DNA from: Burkholderiales bacterium | Lineage (GTDB): Bacteria; Pseudomonadota; Gammaproteobacteria; Burkholderiales; Burkholderiaceae_C | Assembly (NCBI GenBank): GCA_017307855.1 | Contig: JAFKGD010000013.1 | Location: 124,001-188,000 of the forward strand | Reading direction: 5' to 3' | Length of the DNA stretch: 64,000 bases | In this document: in pieces, positions 19,465-27,792 of the stretch | How positions within the stretch are numbered: position 1 is the first letter of the stretch | How the letters are laid out: the number at the start of each line of letters is the position of its first letter | Notes under the pieces: generated by a model | What the model was told of the DNA's origin: nothing | Databases searched by the model: none | The model's input: only the letters and a program-made list of their open reading frames with translations | Translations under genes and position numbers: made by a program

Positions 19465-20199
19465 GTGTTCTTCCTGCCCTCGCTGCGCCAGCACCCGTCG
19501 TTCCGCGATGGCGTGCGCGAAATGCTTCCGCTGGTGCCTGGCACCATGGCCTGGGGGCTGATGACCGGCGTGGCCATGGTGAAGTCGGGCATGAGCGTGT
19601 TCGAGGCCATCGCGATGACGCTCATCGTGTTCGCTGGCAGCGCGCAACTCGCGTCGGTGCCGCTGATCATGGCCGGCGCGCCGGTGCCGGTGATCCTGGC
19701 GGCGGCCTTCTGCGTCAATCTGCGCTTCGTGGTGTTCAGCCTGCACCTGCGCCCCTACTTCGCGCATCTGCCGCGCTGGCTGCGTGTGGCGCATGGCTAC
19801 TTCACAGGCGACGCCACCTACGTCCTGTTCACGCAGAAATTCCCGCATCCCTCTGTGGACACCGCGGGCCAGCGCGCGCAGGAGGCTTACCTGGCCGGCA
19901 ACTGCCTCGTGCAATGGTTCGGCTGGATGGTGCCCAGCCTGATCGGCGTGATCGCCGCCAACGCCATCCCCACGCACTGGGGCCTGGGCTTCGCGGGCAT
20001 CCTGTGCCTCATCGGCATCATGAGTTCGCTGGCGTCCACGCGGCTGCGGGTGCTGGCGGCGGCGGTGGCCGCCGTGGTGTCGGTGGCGGCCTATGCGGTG
20101 CCGCTCAAGCTCAACATCGTGCTGGCCATCGGCGCGGCGGTGCTGTTGATGCTGGGCGCCGAACGCGTCGCGCGGCCCGGCGAGGCGGCGCGTCCATGA
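19465..20199 (+). CDS. azlC: AzlC-family branched-chain amino-acid permease
   Basis: The 244-residue membrane protein has six to seven hydrophobic segments, with the family features FRDGVREMLPLVPGTMAWGLMTG and FAGSAQLASVPL near the N-terminus and AAAFCVNLRFVVFSLHL. By homology it is the large subunit of an AzlCD exporter for branched-chain amino acids. The start is GTG 19465, 13 bp after fmt. The stop overlaps the ATG of azlD (ATGA), the usual arrangement for this pair. Confidence 0.9.
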   Translation: MFFLPSLRQHPSFRDGVREMLPLVPGTMAWGLMTGVAMVKSGMSVFEAIAMTLIVFAGSAQLASVPLIMAGAPVPVILAAAFCVNLRFVVFSLHLRPYFAHLPRWLRVAHGYFTGDATYVLFTQKFPHPSVDTAGQRAQEAYLAGNCLVQWFGWMVPSLIGVIAANAIPTHWGLGFAGILCLIGIMSSLASTRLRVLAAAVAAVVSVAAYAVPLKLNIVLAIGAAVLLMLGAERVARPGEAARP

Positions 20200-20537
20200 C
20201 GCACGACGTCACCGACACCTGGACGCTGCTGGTCATCGTGGGCCTGGGCGCGGTCACGGTGCTGTCGCGCTCCTTCTTCATGTTCTTCAGCCGCCCCTGG
20301 CGCCTGCCCCACTGGGCCGAGCGCGGCCTGCAGTACGCGCCCATCGCCGCGCTGGCGGCGGTCATCACGCCCGAGGTGGTGATGACGCAGGGGGAGCTCA
20401 TCGGCAGCGTGCTCGATGCCCGCATCTTCGGCGCCGCCGCCGGCGCCCTCGCCTTCTGGTGGCGGCGCGACGTGCTGGTGACCATCGTGGTCGGCATGGC
20501 GGTGTTCCTTCCGTTGCACATCGGGCTGGGCTGGTAG
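20196..20537 (+). CDS. azlD: AzlD-family transport subunit
   Basis: The 113-residue protein has four hydrophobic segments and the AzlD pattern [16 protein letters not shown]...[21 protein letters not shown]. It works with the overlapping azlC gene product as a two-subunit amino-acid exporter. Its start overlaps the azlC stop by four bases. Confidence 0.9.
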   Translation: MTHDVTDTWTLLVIVGLGAVTVLSRSFFMFFSRPWRLPHWAERGLQYAPIAALAAVITPEVVMTQGELIGSVLDARIFGAAAGALAFWWRRDVLVTIVVGMAVFLPLHIGLGW

Positions 20538-20664
20538 CCGGCCTCGGCGGGGCGGCTCCTACAATGCAAGGCTGCCTCCGGCGGCCAGGGCTGCCACGGG
20601 ACGGCGCTGCGGCGCACGCGTCGCCCGATCCATCGCAATTTCACATCTCCCCGATCGTCACTCC

Positions 20665-21858
20665 ATGAACGTCATCCGCTTTTCCGACCTGTGCGCCAAG
20701 GGCGAGGCCCGTGGCCGCCGCGTCTTCATCCGTGCCGACCTCAACGTGCCGCAGGACGACACCGGCCGCATCACCGAAGACACGCGCATCCGCGCCAGCG
20801 TGCCCTGCATCGAGATGGCCCTTTCGGCCGGCGCTGCCGTGATGGTGACCAGCCACCTGGGCCGCCCCACCGAGGGTGAATTCAAGCCCGCCGACTCGCT
20901 CGCGCCCGTGGCGGCGCGCCTGGGCGAGCTGCTGGGCCGCGAAGTGAAGCTGGTGAGCGACTGGACCGGCGGCGTGCAGGTGGCACCCGGCGAGGTCGTG
21001 CTGCTGGAGAACTGCCGCCTCAACAAGGGCGAGAAGAAGAACGATCCGGCGCTGGCCAGAAAGCTCGCCGCGCTGTGCGACATCTTCGTGCACGACGCCT
21101 TCGGCACCGCCCACCGCGCGGAGGCTTCCACCTACGGCATCGCGCAGTACGCGCCCGTGGCCTCGGCCGGCCCGCTGCTGGCGGCCGAGATCGACGCCAT
21201 CTCCAAGGCCCTGGCCAGCCCCAAGCGCCCGCTGGTGGCCATCGTGGCGGGCAGCAAGGTCAGCACCAAGCTCACCATCCTGCAGAGCCTGGCGAAGAAC
21301 GTGGACGGCCTGATCGTGGGCGGCGGCATCGCCAACACCTTCCTGCTGGCCGCGGGCCTGCCGATCGGCAAGAGCCTGGCCGAGCCCGACTTGGTGGGCG
21401 AGGCCAAGGCCGTGATCGAGGCCATGAAGGCACGCGGTGCCGCCGTGCCGATCCCCGTCGATGTGGTCACGGCCAAGACCTTCGCCGCCGACGCGCCGGC
21501 CACGGTCAAGGCCGCCGCCGATGTCGAGGCCGACGACCTGATCCTCGACATCGGCCCCAGGACGGCCGCGCTGCTCGCCGATCAGCTCAAGGCTGCCGGC
21601 ACCATCGTCTGGAACGGCCCCGTGGGCGTGTTCGAGTTCGATGCATTCGCGCACGGCACCGAGACGCTGGCGCGAGCCATCGCACAGAGCGACGCGTTCA
21701 GCATCGCCGGCGGCGGCGACACGCTGGCGGCGATCGCCAAGTACGGCATCGAAAAGGACGTGAGCTACATCTCGACCGGCGGCGGCGCCTTCCTCGAAGT
21801 GCTGGAAGGCAAGACGTTGCCGGCGTTCGAGATCCTGCAAAAGCGCGCGGCGGGCTGA
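20665..21858 (+). CDS. pgk: Phosphoglycerate kinase
   Basis: Pgk interconverts 1,3-bisphosphoglycerate plus ADP and 3-phosphoglycerate plus ATP in glycolysis. The 397-residue protein is full length: RADLNVPQD near residue 22, TSHLGRP near 58, [12 protein letters not shown] near 196, NGPVGVFE near 316 and the nucleotide-site GGGDT near 352. A TACAAT hexamer near 20,570 may belong to its promoter. The integrative element begins 24 bp after its stop codon, leaving pgk intact but separated from its normal downstream neighbour. Confidence 0.98.
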   Translation: MNVIRFSDLCAKGEARGRRVFIRADLNVPQDDTGRITEDTRIRASVPCIEMALSAGAAVMVTSHLGRPTEGEFKPADSLAPVAARLGELLGREVKLVSDWTGGVQVAPGEVVLLENCRLNKGEKKNDPALARKLAALCDIFVHDAFGTAHRAEASTYGIAQYAPVASAGPLLAAEIDAISKALASPKRPLVAIVAGSKVSTKLTILQSLAKNVDGLIVGGGIANTFLLAAGLPIGKSLAEPDLVGEAKAVIEAMKARGAAVPIPVDVVTAKTFAADAPATVKAAADVEADDLILDIGPRTAALLADQLKAAGTIVWNGPVGVFEFDAFAHGTETLARAIAQSDAFSIAGGGDTLAAIAKYGIEKDVSYISTGGGAFLEVLEGKTLPAFEILQKRAAG

Positions 21859-21882
21859 GCCCTTCGCCCTTCCTCCGTCCCC

Positions 21883-21890
21883 ATGAAAAA
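21883..21890. other. Candidate ICE attachment site (att core)
   Basis: The octamer ATGAAAAA is the reverse complement of TTTTTCAT, the target reported for Tn4371-family elements. It lies 24 bp after the pgk stop, and chromosomal-type sequence ends there. The gene-free stretch 21,859-22,162 otherwise holds only the element's terminal sequence and the trb terminator. The second copy at the integrase end is outside the window. Confidence 0.72.
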
Positions 21891-22097
21891 TGTCCGCTGT
21901 CAAGTCTTTCTTGCAGACATGCAGCGGTGCGAAAGGGCTTATGGGGCAATAGGTTAGCCTAGATTCAGGCTGCGGCGCGCTCTTGCTGCATTTCTAGCTA
22001 GGTGCCACATGGGTGCTTCGCGGTGGCAAACGCAGGGGCGCCGCAGCGGGCAAGATCGCATAGCCATCTATGCCCCGGCTGGTCGCAATCCATTCCC

Positions 22098-22127
22098 AAA
22101 AACGGAAGCGCAGCCCGAGGCTGCGCT
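22098..22127 (-). terminator. Rho-independent terminator of the trb operon
   Basis: A perfect 9-bp stem, AGCGCAGCC (22,107-22,115) and GGCTGCGCT (22,119-22,127), is followed on the minus strand by TCCG and five T residues. It lies 35 bp beyond the DUF2274 stop, right where the leftward trb operon should end before the chromosome. Confidence 0.8.
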
Positions 22128-22162
22128 TTCATCGTGAGCGGATGGTGGATGCGCCCGCATCG

Positions 22163-22408
22163 TCAACCCGGCTTCGGCGGTGCGGCCTTGTTCCCACTTC
22201 CCTTCCTGAATCCCCGATCCCCCGCCATGAACGCCTCCAGCATGTGCGGGATCAGCGTCACCGCATCGACCGCCTCGCCATACGCCTGTGCGTGCAGCGC
22301 GGCGTAACGGTCGAGGTCGGCTTTCAGGCTGGCCGGGCAGGTGAACGTCAGCTTCGTGCTACCGCTGGACGGCAACGGGCCGAGGCGGAGTTTTCGGGCG
22401 GTACTCAT
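22163..22408 (-). CDS. DUF2274 family protein, last gene of the trb operon
   Basis: An 81-residue soluble protein (KLTFTCPASLKADLDRYAAL, IPHMLEAFMAGDRGF) with a ribbon-helix-helix look in the middle. It matches DUF2274, which to my knowledge closes trb operons in Tn4371-type elements. Its ATG overlaps the trbI stop, so it is coupled to it. The function is unknown; a DNA-binding or chaperone role is only a guess from its size and context. Confidence 0.82.
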   Translation of the reverse strand: MSTARKLRLGPLPSSGSTKLTFTCPASLKADLDRYAALHAQAYGEAVDAVTLIPHMLEAFMAGDRGFRKGSGNKAAPPKPG

Positions 22409-23673
22409 CGCGCACCTTCAAGCTGATAGAACATGGGTTGGTAAGGACGCAACACGAGGTCGCGCGCCACGATCACCCGAACCGGCAAGCCCGGCCGTGC
22501 CGTCAGCGTCGGCTGGATGTTCATGTTGCGCCGGGTGATCTCCTGCCCGACCTGATTGATGCTGTCCTGCGCGCTGTCGCGCCCGGCGATCACGATGCGG
22601 TTGCCGTCCTGCCGGTTCTCCGGCGCGGCCAGCTCGGCGCCGACGCCCAGCAGCGTCGTCAGCACCGCACCGGCAAAGATGCGCTTCCAGTGCCAGTCCA
22701 CGTCGTCTTCCAGGCCCGCGTAGCCGGCCGGGTCGGTGCCCACGAGATTGTCGAGTGTCAGCGAGGACGTGTCCGGCAGGATGACGCGGTTCCACACCAC
22801 CTGCACGCGGCTCTGCCCGTAGCTGACCTGGCTGTTGTATCTGCCGAGGATGCGCGATCCCTGCGGGATCAGCAGGAACTTGCCCGTGGCCGTGTCATAG
22901 ACCGGCTCCGTGACGGTGGCGATCACATCGCCCGGAAGATCGGACTTGATGCCCGTCACCAGCGCGCCTGCGATCACCGTACCGGCCATCACCTGATACG
23001 GCGACGCCGGCAGCGCCAAATTGCCGGAATTGCGGGTTTCCGTAGAACCGGCTTTCAGGAACGCCTCTTTCTGCTCTTGCCGGTTCTGCACGGCGGTCGG
23101 GTCGGCAGGCTGGGCCGCCGTCGAGGCAGGCCCGGCAGCGAGCGGGTCGAAAGCCGCGAGTGTGCTGGCACCGCTCGCACCCGGCGCCGCCTGCGCCACC
23201 GTGGCGGCCGCCTGGCCTTGGCCGCCCGAGCGGAAGAACACCGACGAAGCCGCAGCGGCCTCCGCTTCCTTGCGCAAGGCGTCATTCGGATCATGGCCGG
23301 GGGCCGTGTAAGCGGCCATGGCCGGCTGCTGCGAGTTCACGATGGCCGGGCCGAGATCGCCCGGCAGCGGCGGCCCCAACTCGGGCACCTTCCGCAGCTT
23401 CGAGTAGTCGGAAGGCAGGCCATCCAGCCCCTCGGACTTCGATACGCGATCGACGTTGTAAAGCTCGGTCTGTTCGCCCGCGTCGCGCCGGTGCGGCTGC
23501 AATGACCAGATCGTGGCCCCGAGCACGGCGACCGACAGGCCGCCGACGAGGATGGCCAGCGTGCGCCGGTTCAGGCGCGTGACCGGGCGCGGCTGTGCGC
23601 GCAGCGCCACTGCCTCGGGCGCTACCTTGCCCGCCTGTGGCGTGGCGAGGTCGGGAGTGTCGTCCTGGCTCAT
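22405..23673 (-). CDS. trbI: Conjugal transfer protein TrbI (VirB10-type)
   Basis: TrbI is the energy-sensing scaffold that spans the periplasm between the inner and outer membrane in the mating channel. The 422-residue protein has a short cytoplasmic N-terminus, one membrane helix (LAILVGGLSVAVLGATIWSL, about residues 38-57), a Pro/Ala-rich periplasmic stretch and the conserved C-terminal VirB10 domain (LLIPQGSRILGRYNSQVSYGQ, LDNLVGTDPAGYAGL). GGAGG precedes ATG 23673. It starts 2 bp after the trbG stop and overlaps DUF2274. Confidence 0.95.
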   Translation of the reverse strand: MSQDDTPDLATPQAGKVAPEAVALRAQPRPVTRLNRRTLAILVGGLSVAVLGATIWSLQPHRRDAGEQTELYNVDRVSKSEGLDGLPSDYSKLRKVPELGPPLPGDLGPAIVNSQQPAMAAYTAPGHDPNDALRKEAEAAAASSVFFRSGGQGQAAATVAQAAPGASGASTLAAFDPLAAGPASTAAQPADPTAVQNRQEQKEAFLKAGSTETRNSGNLALPASPYQVMAGTVIAGALVTGIKSDLPGDVIATVTEPVYDTATGKFLLIPQGSRILGRYNSQVSYGQSRVQVVWNRVILPDTSSLTLDNLVGTDPAGYAGLEDDVDWHWKRIFAGAVLTTLLGVGAELAAPENRQDGNRIVIAGRDSAQDSINQVGQEITRRNMNIQPTLTARPGLPVRVIVARDLVLRPYQPMFYQLEGAR

Positions 23674-23675
23674 GG

Positions 23676-24665
23676 TCAGTTCCTCCGCGTGCCGTCCGTG
23701 CGTTCGATGCGCACCACGTCGCCCTTGTCGCCTCCCAGGCGCAGTTCGGCCGCGCCGAACAGGCGATCCACGATGTAGTACGGCGGCCGAAAGCGGTAGT
23801 TCACCAGTTGCCCATCGCCCTGTGCGCCAATGACGAACAGCGGCGGCAACTCGCCCTGGGCGATGCCGGGCGGGAACTGGATATAGACCTTCTCCCCGTC
23901 GTCGAAGGCGCGCAGCGGCTTCCACGGCGGATTGCTGCCGCTGACCGTGTAGCGGAAACGGATCTTCTCCAGCGAGAGCCCGGTATCGACCGGCGCGACG
24001 GCGCTGGCCGCCTGTGCCTGACGCTGCAAGGCCAGCATCTTGTCCTTCGGATACTCCCAGGACACCGACGCCATCCATGTCTTTTCGGTCGAAGTCAGCT
24101 CCATCAGGTACGTCCTGCGGCTGGTGGTGATGACCAGATTGGTCTTGAGGCCCGAGCGGATCGGTTTGACCATCACGTTGACGCGCAGCGCTTCGCCGCT
24201 GCCGCTCGATGTGTCCCCGACGATCCAGCGCACCGTGTCGCCAGCGGCCACCGTCACCAGCTCCTCGCCCGGCTGGAGCGCGATCACGGTCACGCGGCCC
24301 ACGGCCGCATAGACCTGATACAGCGCGCCATCCGTGAAGGGCCAGACCTGAATCGCATTGACGTAGCCCTCGCGCGTGGGCGCGACTCGCGCCTCGGTAT
24401 TGGCCCGTGAGACGCGCACCTTCTCGTCGGCCGGCTCCGGCACCGGCTTGGCTTCTTCGCCCTCGGGCGCCGGCTTCAATTGCGCCGGCATTGGCAGCAC
24501 CTCGGGCACGGCGACCGCCTCCACAGGTGCGGGCGGCTCCGGCAGCTTCTGCGCCTGCACCGGCTCATCGAGCGAGATGGTCGGCGGCGGCTTGCCCTGC
24601 GTGGCGCAGCCCGCCAGGGCAAGCAGGATCACCGGCAAAACTGATTTACGGAAAAGATCATTCAT
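23676..24665 (-). CDS. trbG: Conjugal transfer protein TrbG (VirB9-type)
   Basis: TrbG is the periplasmic/outer-membrane ring component of the mating channel. The 329-residue product carries a lipoprotein-type signal (LLALAGC, Cys about 20), a Pro/Glu-rich linker (residues 30-85) and the VirB9 domain (ARVAPTREGYVNAIQVWPF ... KTNLVITTSRRTYLMELTS, C-terminal PPYYIVDRLFGAAELRLG). Its start overlaps the trbF stop. Confidence 0.94.
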   Translation of the reverse strand: MNDLFRKSVLPVILLALAGCATQGKPPPTISLDEPVQAQKLPEPPAPVEAVAVPEVLPMPAQLKPAPEGEEAKPVPEPADEKVRVSRANTEARVAPTREGYVNAIQVWPFTDGALYQVYAAVGRVTVIALQPGEELVTVAAGDTVRWIVGDTSSGSGEALRVNVMVKPIRSGLKTNLVITTSRRTYLMELTSTEKTWMASVSWEYPKDKMLALQRQAQAASAVAPVDTGLSLEKIRFRYTVSGSNPPWKPLRAFDDGEKVYIQFPPGIAQGELPPLFVIGAQGDGQLVNYRFRPPYYIVDRLFGAAELRLGGDKGDVVRIERTDGTRRN

Positions 24666-25366
24666 GGTTTTGCTCCTTCGGAAGAATCCAGTTCGCGGCT
24701 CCACGACAGGCCGTTGACGTAGATGCCTAGGGGGTTCTTGCGCAGGCGCTGTTCGGTGCGCGGGGTCTGCTGCACGATGGAAATCACCGCGTTCCAGCGT
24801 TCGGTGCCGGCAGGAGCGCCATTGACGAAGCGTTGTTCCGTCCAGCGCACGTTGAACGAGGCATCGCTCGCGCGGGTCACGCTGGTGATCTGCACCGTCA
24901 CCGACTCCTTGCCGATGCGCGCGAACGGATCGTTCACGCGGGCGTACTCGTTGAGCACCACGGCGCCTTTGTCGGTGGTGTAGTCGTAGGCGTCCAGCCA
25001 GTTCTGCCGCACCACGATGGGGTCGATGGACAGCGAGCGCACCAGGCCAATGAAGCGGCCCAGGTGGTAGGCCACCTGGGCATCGCTGGGCTTGTACGGC
25101 GTGGCGGCCTCGCCCACGGCGCGCACCTGGCCCGCGTTGTCCACCTCCACCACGTAGGGCGTCACGATGGACTGCGCGGAACGCCACACGAGGCCGCCGG
25201 CCATCAGCACCGCCAGCGTCAGGCAGCCAAAAGCCATCAGGCGCCAGCTCCTGGCCTGCACGCGGGACGAACCGATACGTTCGTCCCACACCTGCGCGGC
25301 GGACTGGTAAGGGGTCGCAGGCTGCGGCGTATCGGCGTAGCGCACCTGCGGTCGTTTGAATCGCAT
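24662..25366 (-). CDS. trbF: Conjugal transfer protein TrbF (VirB8-type)
   Basis: TrbF is a bitopic inner-membrane nucleation factor of the type IV secretion channel. The 234-residue product has a cytoplasmic N-terminus, one membrane helix (LMAFGCLTLAVLMAGGLVW, about 43-61) and a periplasmic NTF2-like VirB8 domain (VAYHLGRFIGLVRSLSIDP, NPLGIYVNGLSWSREL at the end). It lies 18 bp after trbL and overlaps trbG. Confidence 0.93.
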   Translation of the reverse strand: MRFKRPQVRYADTPQPATPYQSAAQVWDERIGSSRVQARSWRLMAFGCLTLAVLMAGGLVWRSAQSIVTPYVVEVDNAGQVRAVGEAATPYKPSDAQVAYHLGRFIGLVRSLSIDPIVVRQNWLDAYDYTTDKGAVVLNEYARVNDPFARIGKESVTVQITSVTRASDASFNVRWTEQRFVNGAPAGTERWNAVISIVQQTPRTEQRLRKNPLGIYVNGLSWSRELDSSEGAKP

Positions 25367-25384
25367 GGTTGTTCTCCTTGAAGA

Positions 25385-26758
25385 TCAGGAATCGGAATCG
25401 CGCAGACTCGGCCCCTGGCTGGAGCTGCCGCCGTCGCCCCCGCGCAGCGCGTGGGCGGCGGTGGTTGCGGCATGGGTGAGTTGCTGGCGGCGATGCAGGC
25501 GTTTGGCCCAGGCGGGTTGCTCTTGCGGCGCGGTGGAGGGCGTATCACCACCAGACGCTGGGCCGCCCGATGCGGCGGCTGTACCGCCTCCCGCCGAAGT
25601 CGTGCCTTCCTGGCGGAAAGCTGCGGCGGTACGTTCCTTCATCGAACGCGCGCCATCGGCCACCTTCTGCCCGGCTGCCTGAGCGCCTGTCTTGGCGACA
25701 TTGCCGAAGCCCGCAGCGGCACCCTTGAGGCCACCGCCTGCCGAAGCAGAACCGGCCTGGAACGCCGACCGCGCGCTGCTGGCGGCTCCAGCAGCAGCCC
25801 GCGCGCCGCTGCCGGCCAGCCTTGCGGCTGCGGGCGCCATGCGCGCTCCAGCGGCTACCGCGCCGCCAACGCCCGTGGCTGCGGCGCCGACGGCAACGGC
25901 AGCGCCCGCAGCGCCCAGCGCAGCACCGGCCATCGCACCAGCGCCAAGCTGCGGCCCGCCAGACACCAGCCCAGTTGCAATGCCTGGCCCGAAGATGCCC
26001 AAGGCCAGCAGGGTCAGCGAGGCCAGCATCACGACCAAGGAGTGGTCGATGGATGGCTCGGCGGGATGTACCTGAAACTCGGCGAACAGCCCCGAGCCGA
26101 TGCCCACGATGACCGCGAGCACCAACACCTTGATGCCGGACGACACCACGTTGCCCAGTACCTTTTCGGCGAGGAACGCGGTCTTGTTCCAGAGTGCGAA
26201 CGGCACGAGCACGAAGCCCGCGAGCGTGGTCAGCTTGAACTCGATCAGCGTGATGAAAAGCTGGATCGCCAGCACGAAGAAGCACAGGATGACGATCAGC
26301 CACGCGAGGAACATCGCGACGATCGGCGTGATGTTCACGAACACCTCGGGGAAGCCCGCCATATTGCCGATCTGCTCAAGGATCGGCGCCCCGGCGTCGA
26401 TGCCGACCTTGGCCAGCCGCCCAGGGTGCAGGAAGTTCTCCATGCTCAAGGTCGAGCCGCTGGCCGTCAGGCCGAGCCCGGCGAAGGAGCGAAACAGGAT
26501 GCCGGCCAGCGTGTTGAAGTTGCCGATGATGTAGGCGAAGGCACCGACATAGAGCACCTTGCGGATCAGCTTGGCGAACACGTCTTCGCCCTGGCCGACC
26601 GCATGGCCCATCGCCCAGAACAGCCCGGCGATCGTCATGTCGATGATGATCAGCGTGGCGGTCAGAAACGCCACCTCGCCATGCAGCAGCCCGAAGCCCG
26701 AGTCGATGTAGCGCGAGAAGGTATCGAGGAAGCGGTCAATCACCGTCACGTCATTCAT
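25385..26758 (-). CDS. trbL: Conjugal transfer protein TrbL (VirB6-type)
   Basis: TrbL is the polytopic inner-membrane subunit of the mating channel. The 457-residue product has five to six hydrophobic segments in residues 20-260 (FLTATLIIIDMTIAGLFWAMG, MFLAWLIVILCFFVLAIQLF and others). A long Ala/Gly-rich, Ser/Pro/Gln-rich tail (about 265-457) of low complexity follows, which is normal for TrbL. Its ATG overlaps the stop of the preceding small lipoprotein gene. Confidence 0.93.
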   Translation of the reverse strand: MNDVTVIDRFLDTFSRYIDSGFGLLHGEVAFLTATLIIIDMTIAGLFWAMGHAVGQGEDVFAKLIRKVLYVGAFAYIIGNFNTLAGILFRSFAGLGLTASGSTLSMENFLHPGRLAKVGIDAGAPILEQIGNMAGFPEVFVNITPIVAMFLAWLIVILCFFVLAIQLFITLIEFKLTTLAGFVLVPFALWNKTAFLAEKVLGNVVSSGIKVLVLAVIVGIGSGLFAEFQVHPAEPSIDHSLVVMLASLTLLALGIFGPGIATGLVSGGPQLGAGAMAGAALGAAGAAVAVGAAATGVGGAVAAGARMAPAAARLAGSGARAAAGAASSARSAFQAGSASAGGGLKGAAAGFGNVAKTGAQAAGQKVADGARSMKERTAAAFRQEGTTSAGGGTAAASGGPASGGDTPSTAPQEQPAWAKRLHRRQQLTHAATTAAHALRGGDGGSSSQGPSLRDSDS

Positions 26759-27054
26759 GGCGAGTCCTCCTGCCCAGGTTCTTTGGCATCGGCGGGTTCA
26801 TCGAAGCTGGGCGGAATCGGCGGCAGGTCGGCCAGCGTCTGGTACTCGCCCGGCCCGGCCTGGCCGGAGAGAAAGCGCCGCAGGTCGGCCTGGGCCACCT
26901 GCGCGCAAAACGCGCCTTCGTGCGCGCCCGCGCGGCACTGCGCGCGCAGCGTGTGCAACCGGGATGGATCGGTGGCCAGTGAAGCCACCGACAGCGGCTG
27001 AAAGCAGCCGGACAGCAGGAACGCGAGAGCGAACACGACAGGCGCGTACTTCAT
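26755..27054 (-). CDS. Small EexN/TrbK-like lipoprotein (putative entry exclusion)
   Basis: The 99-residue protein has a lipoprotein signal (FALAFLLSGC, Cys 17) and a helix-Cys-helix body (LATDPSRLHTLRAQCRAGA ... AFCAQVAQADLRRFL), the spacing seen in EexN-type exclusion proteins that sit between trbJ and trbL. By analogy it would block a second copy of the element from entering the cell. A paralogue with the same pattern occurs at 34,587-34,814. The start lies 12 bp after trbJ and the stop overlaps trbL. Confidence 0.75.
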   Translation of the reverse strand: MKYAPVVFALAFLLSGCFQPLSVASLATDPSRLHTLRAQCRAGAHEGAFCAQVAQADLRRFLSGQAGPGEYQTLADLPPIPPSFDEPADAKEPGQEDSP

Positions 27055-27066
27055 GGCCGCACCTCG

Positions 27067-27792
27067 TCAGTGGTTGTAGAAATCGACGGATTGCGGCGTG
27101 TACGGCGTGCCACTCCCCAGGAAGCGGCGCGTCACCTCGCGTCCGCGCTCCGTGGCTGCCGCCTGCCGCGCCAGTTCCAGCGCGGCAGCGCGATCCTGCG
27201 TGATCTGGAGCCGCTGCGACTGGATGGATTGCTTGGCCTGCAAGGCCAGCAACTGGTTCATGGCTTGCATCGCTTGCAGCGCACCTTGGGCCGACTGGCT
27301 CTTGCCCACGAGGTCGGCCAGCGCGCTTTCGTCTTCGCCCAGGTTCTGCGACACCTGGGCCTGCATCTGCATCGTGGTCTGCAAGCCGTTGAGCGTGTTC
27401 TTCCACCGCTCCTGCGTGTCGCGGTACATCTGGTCGCCGCTCACCGTGGCGGCGTACTGCTCGGGGTACAGGCGCTGAAACTCCCGATCCAGATTGGTCA
27501 CGTCGTAGGCCAGGCCGCGCGCCTGGTCGATCAGCCGCTGCGTGGTCGCCAGATTGGCGCGCAACTGGCCGACCACGCTGGACGGCAGGCTGGCCAGGTT
27601 GCGCGCCTGGTTCATCAGCATCTGCGCTTCGTTCTGGAGCTGCTGGATCTGGTTGTTGATCTGCTCCAGCGTGCGGATCGCGGTCAGCGTGTTCTGCACG
27701 AGGTTCGTGGGATCGACCACGACCCATTGCGCATGGGCGGTGGCGGTGCAAAGCATGGCCGCGATGGCGGCGGCAATAAGACGCTTCTTCAT
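27067..27792 (-). CDS. trbJ: Conjugal transfer protein TrbJ (VirB5-type)
   Basis: TrbJ is a secreted periplasmic/pilus-tip component. The 241-residue product has a signal peptide (LIAAAIAAMLCTATAHAQ, residues 3-21) and a long alpha-helical, Gln-rich body with coiled-coil character (TAIRTLEQINNQIQQLQNE). Its ATG overlaps the trbE stop. Pattern and position agree with the family. Confidence 0.93.
   Translation of the reverse strand: MKKRLIAAAIAAMLCTATAHAQWVVVDPTNLVQNTLTAIRTLEQINNQIQQLQNEAQMLMNQARNLASLPSSVVGQLRANLATTQRLIDQARGLAYDVTNLDREFQRLYPEQYAATVSGDQMYRDTQERWKNTLNGLQTTMQMQAQVSQNLGEDESALADLVGKSQSAQGALQAMQAMNQLLALQAKQSIQSQRLQITQDRAAALELARQAAATERGREVTRRFLGSGTPYTPQSVDFYNH

Noticed and set aside
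22002-22307. 101-codon plus frame near the ICE end
   Set aside because: Runs through the trb terminator and antisense to DUF2274; no start signal.
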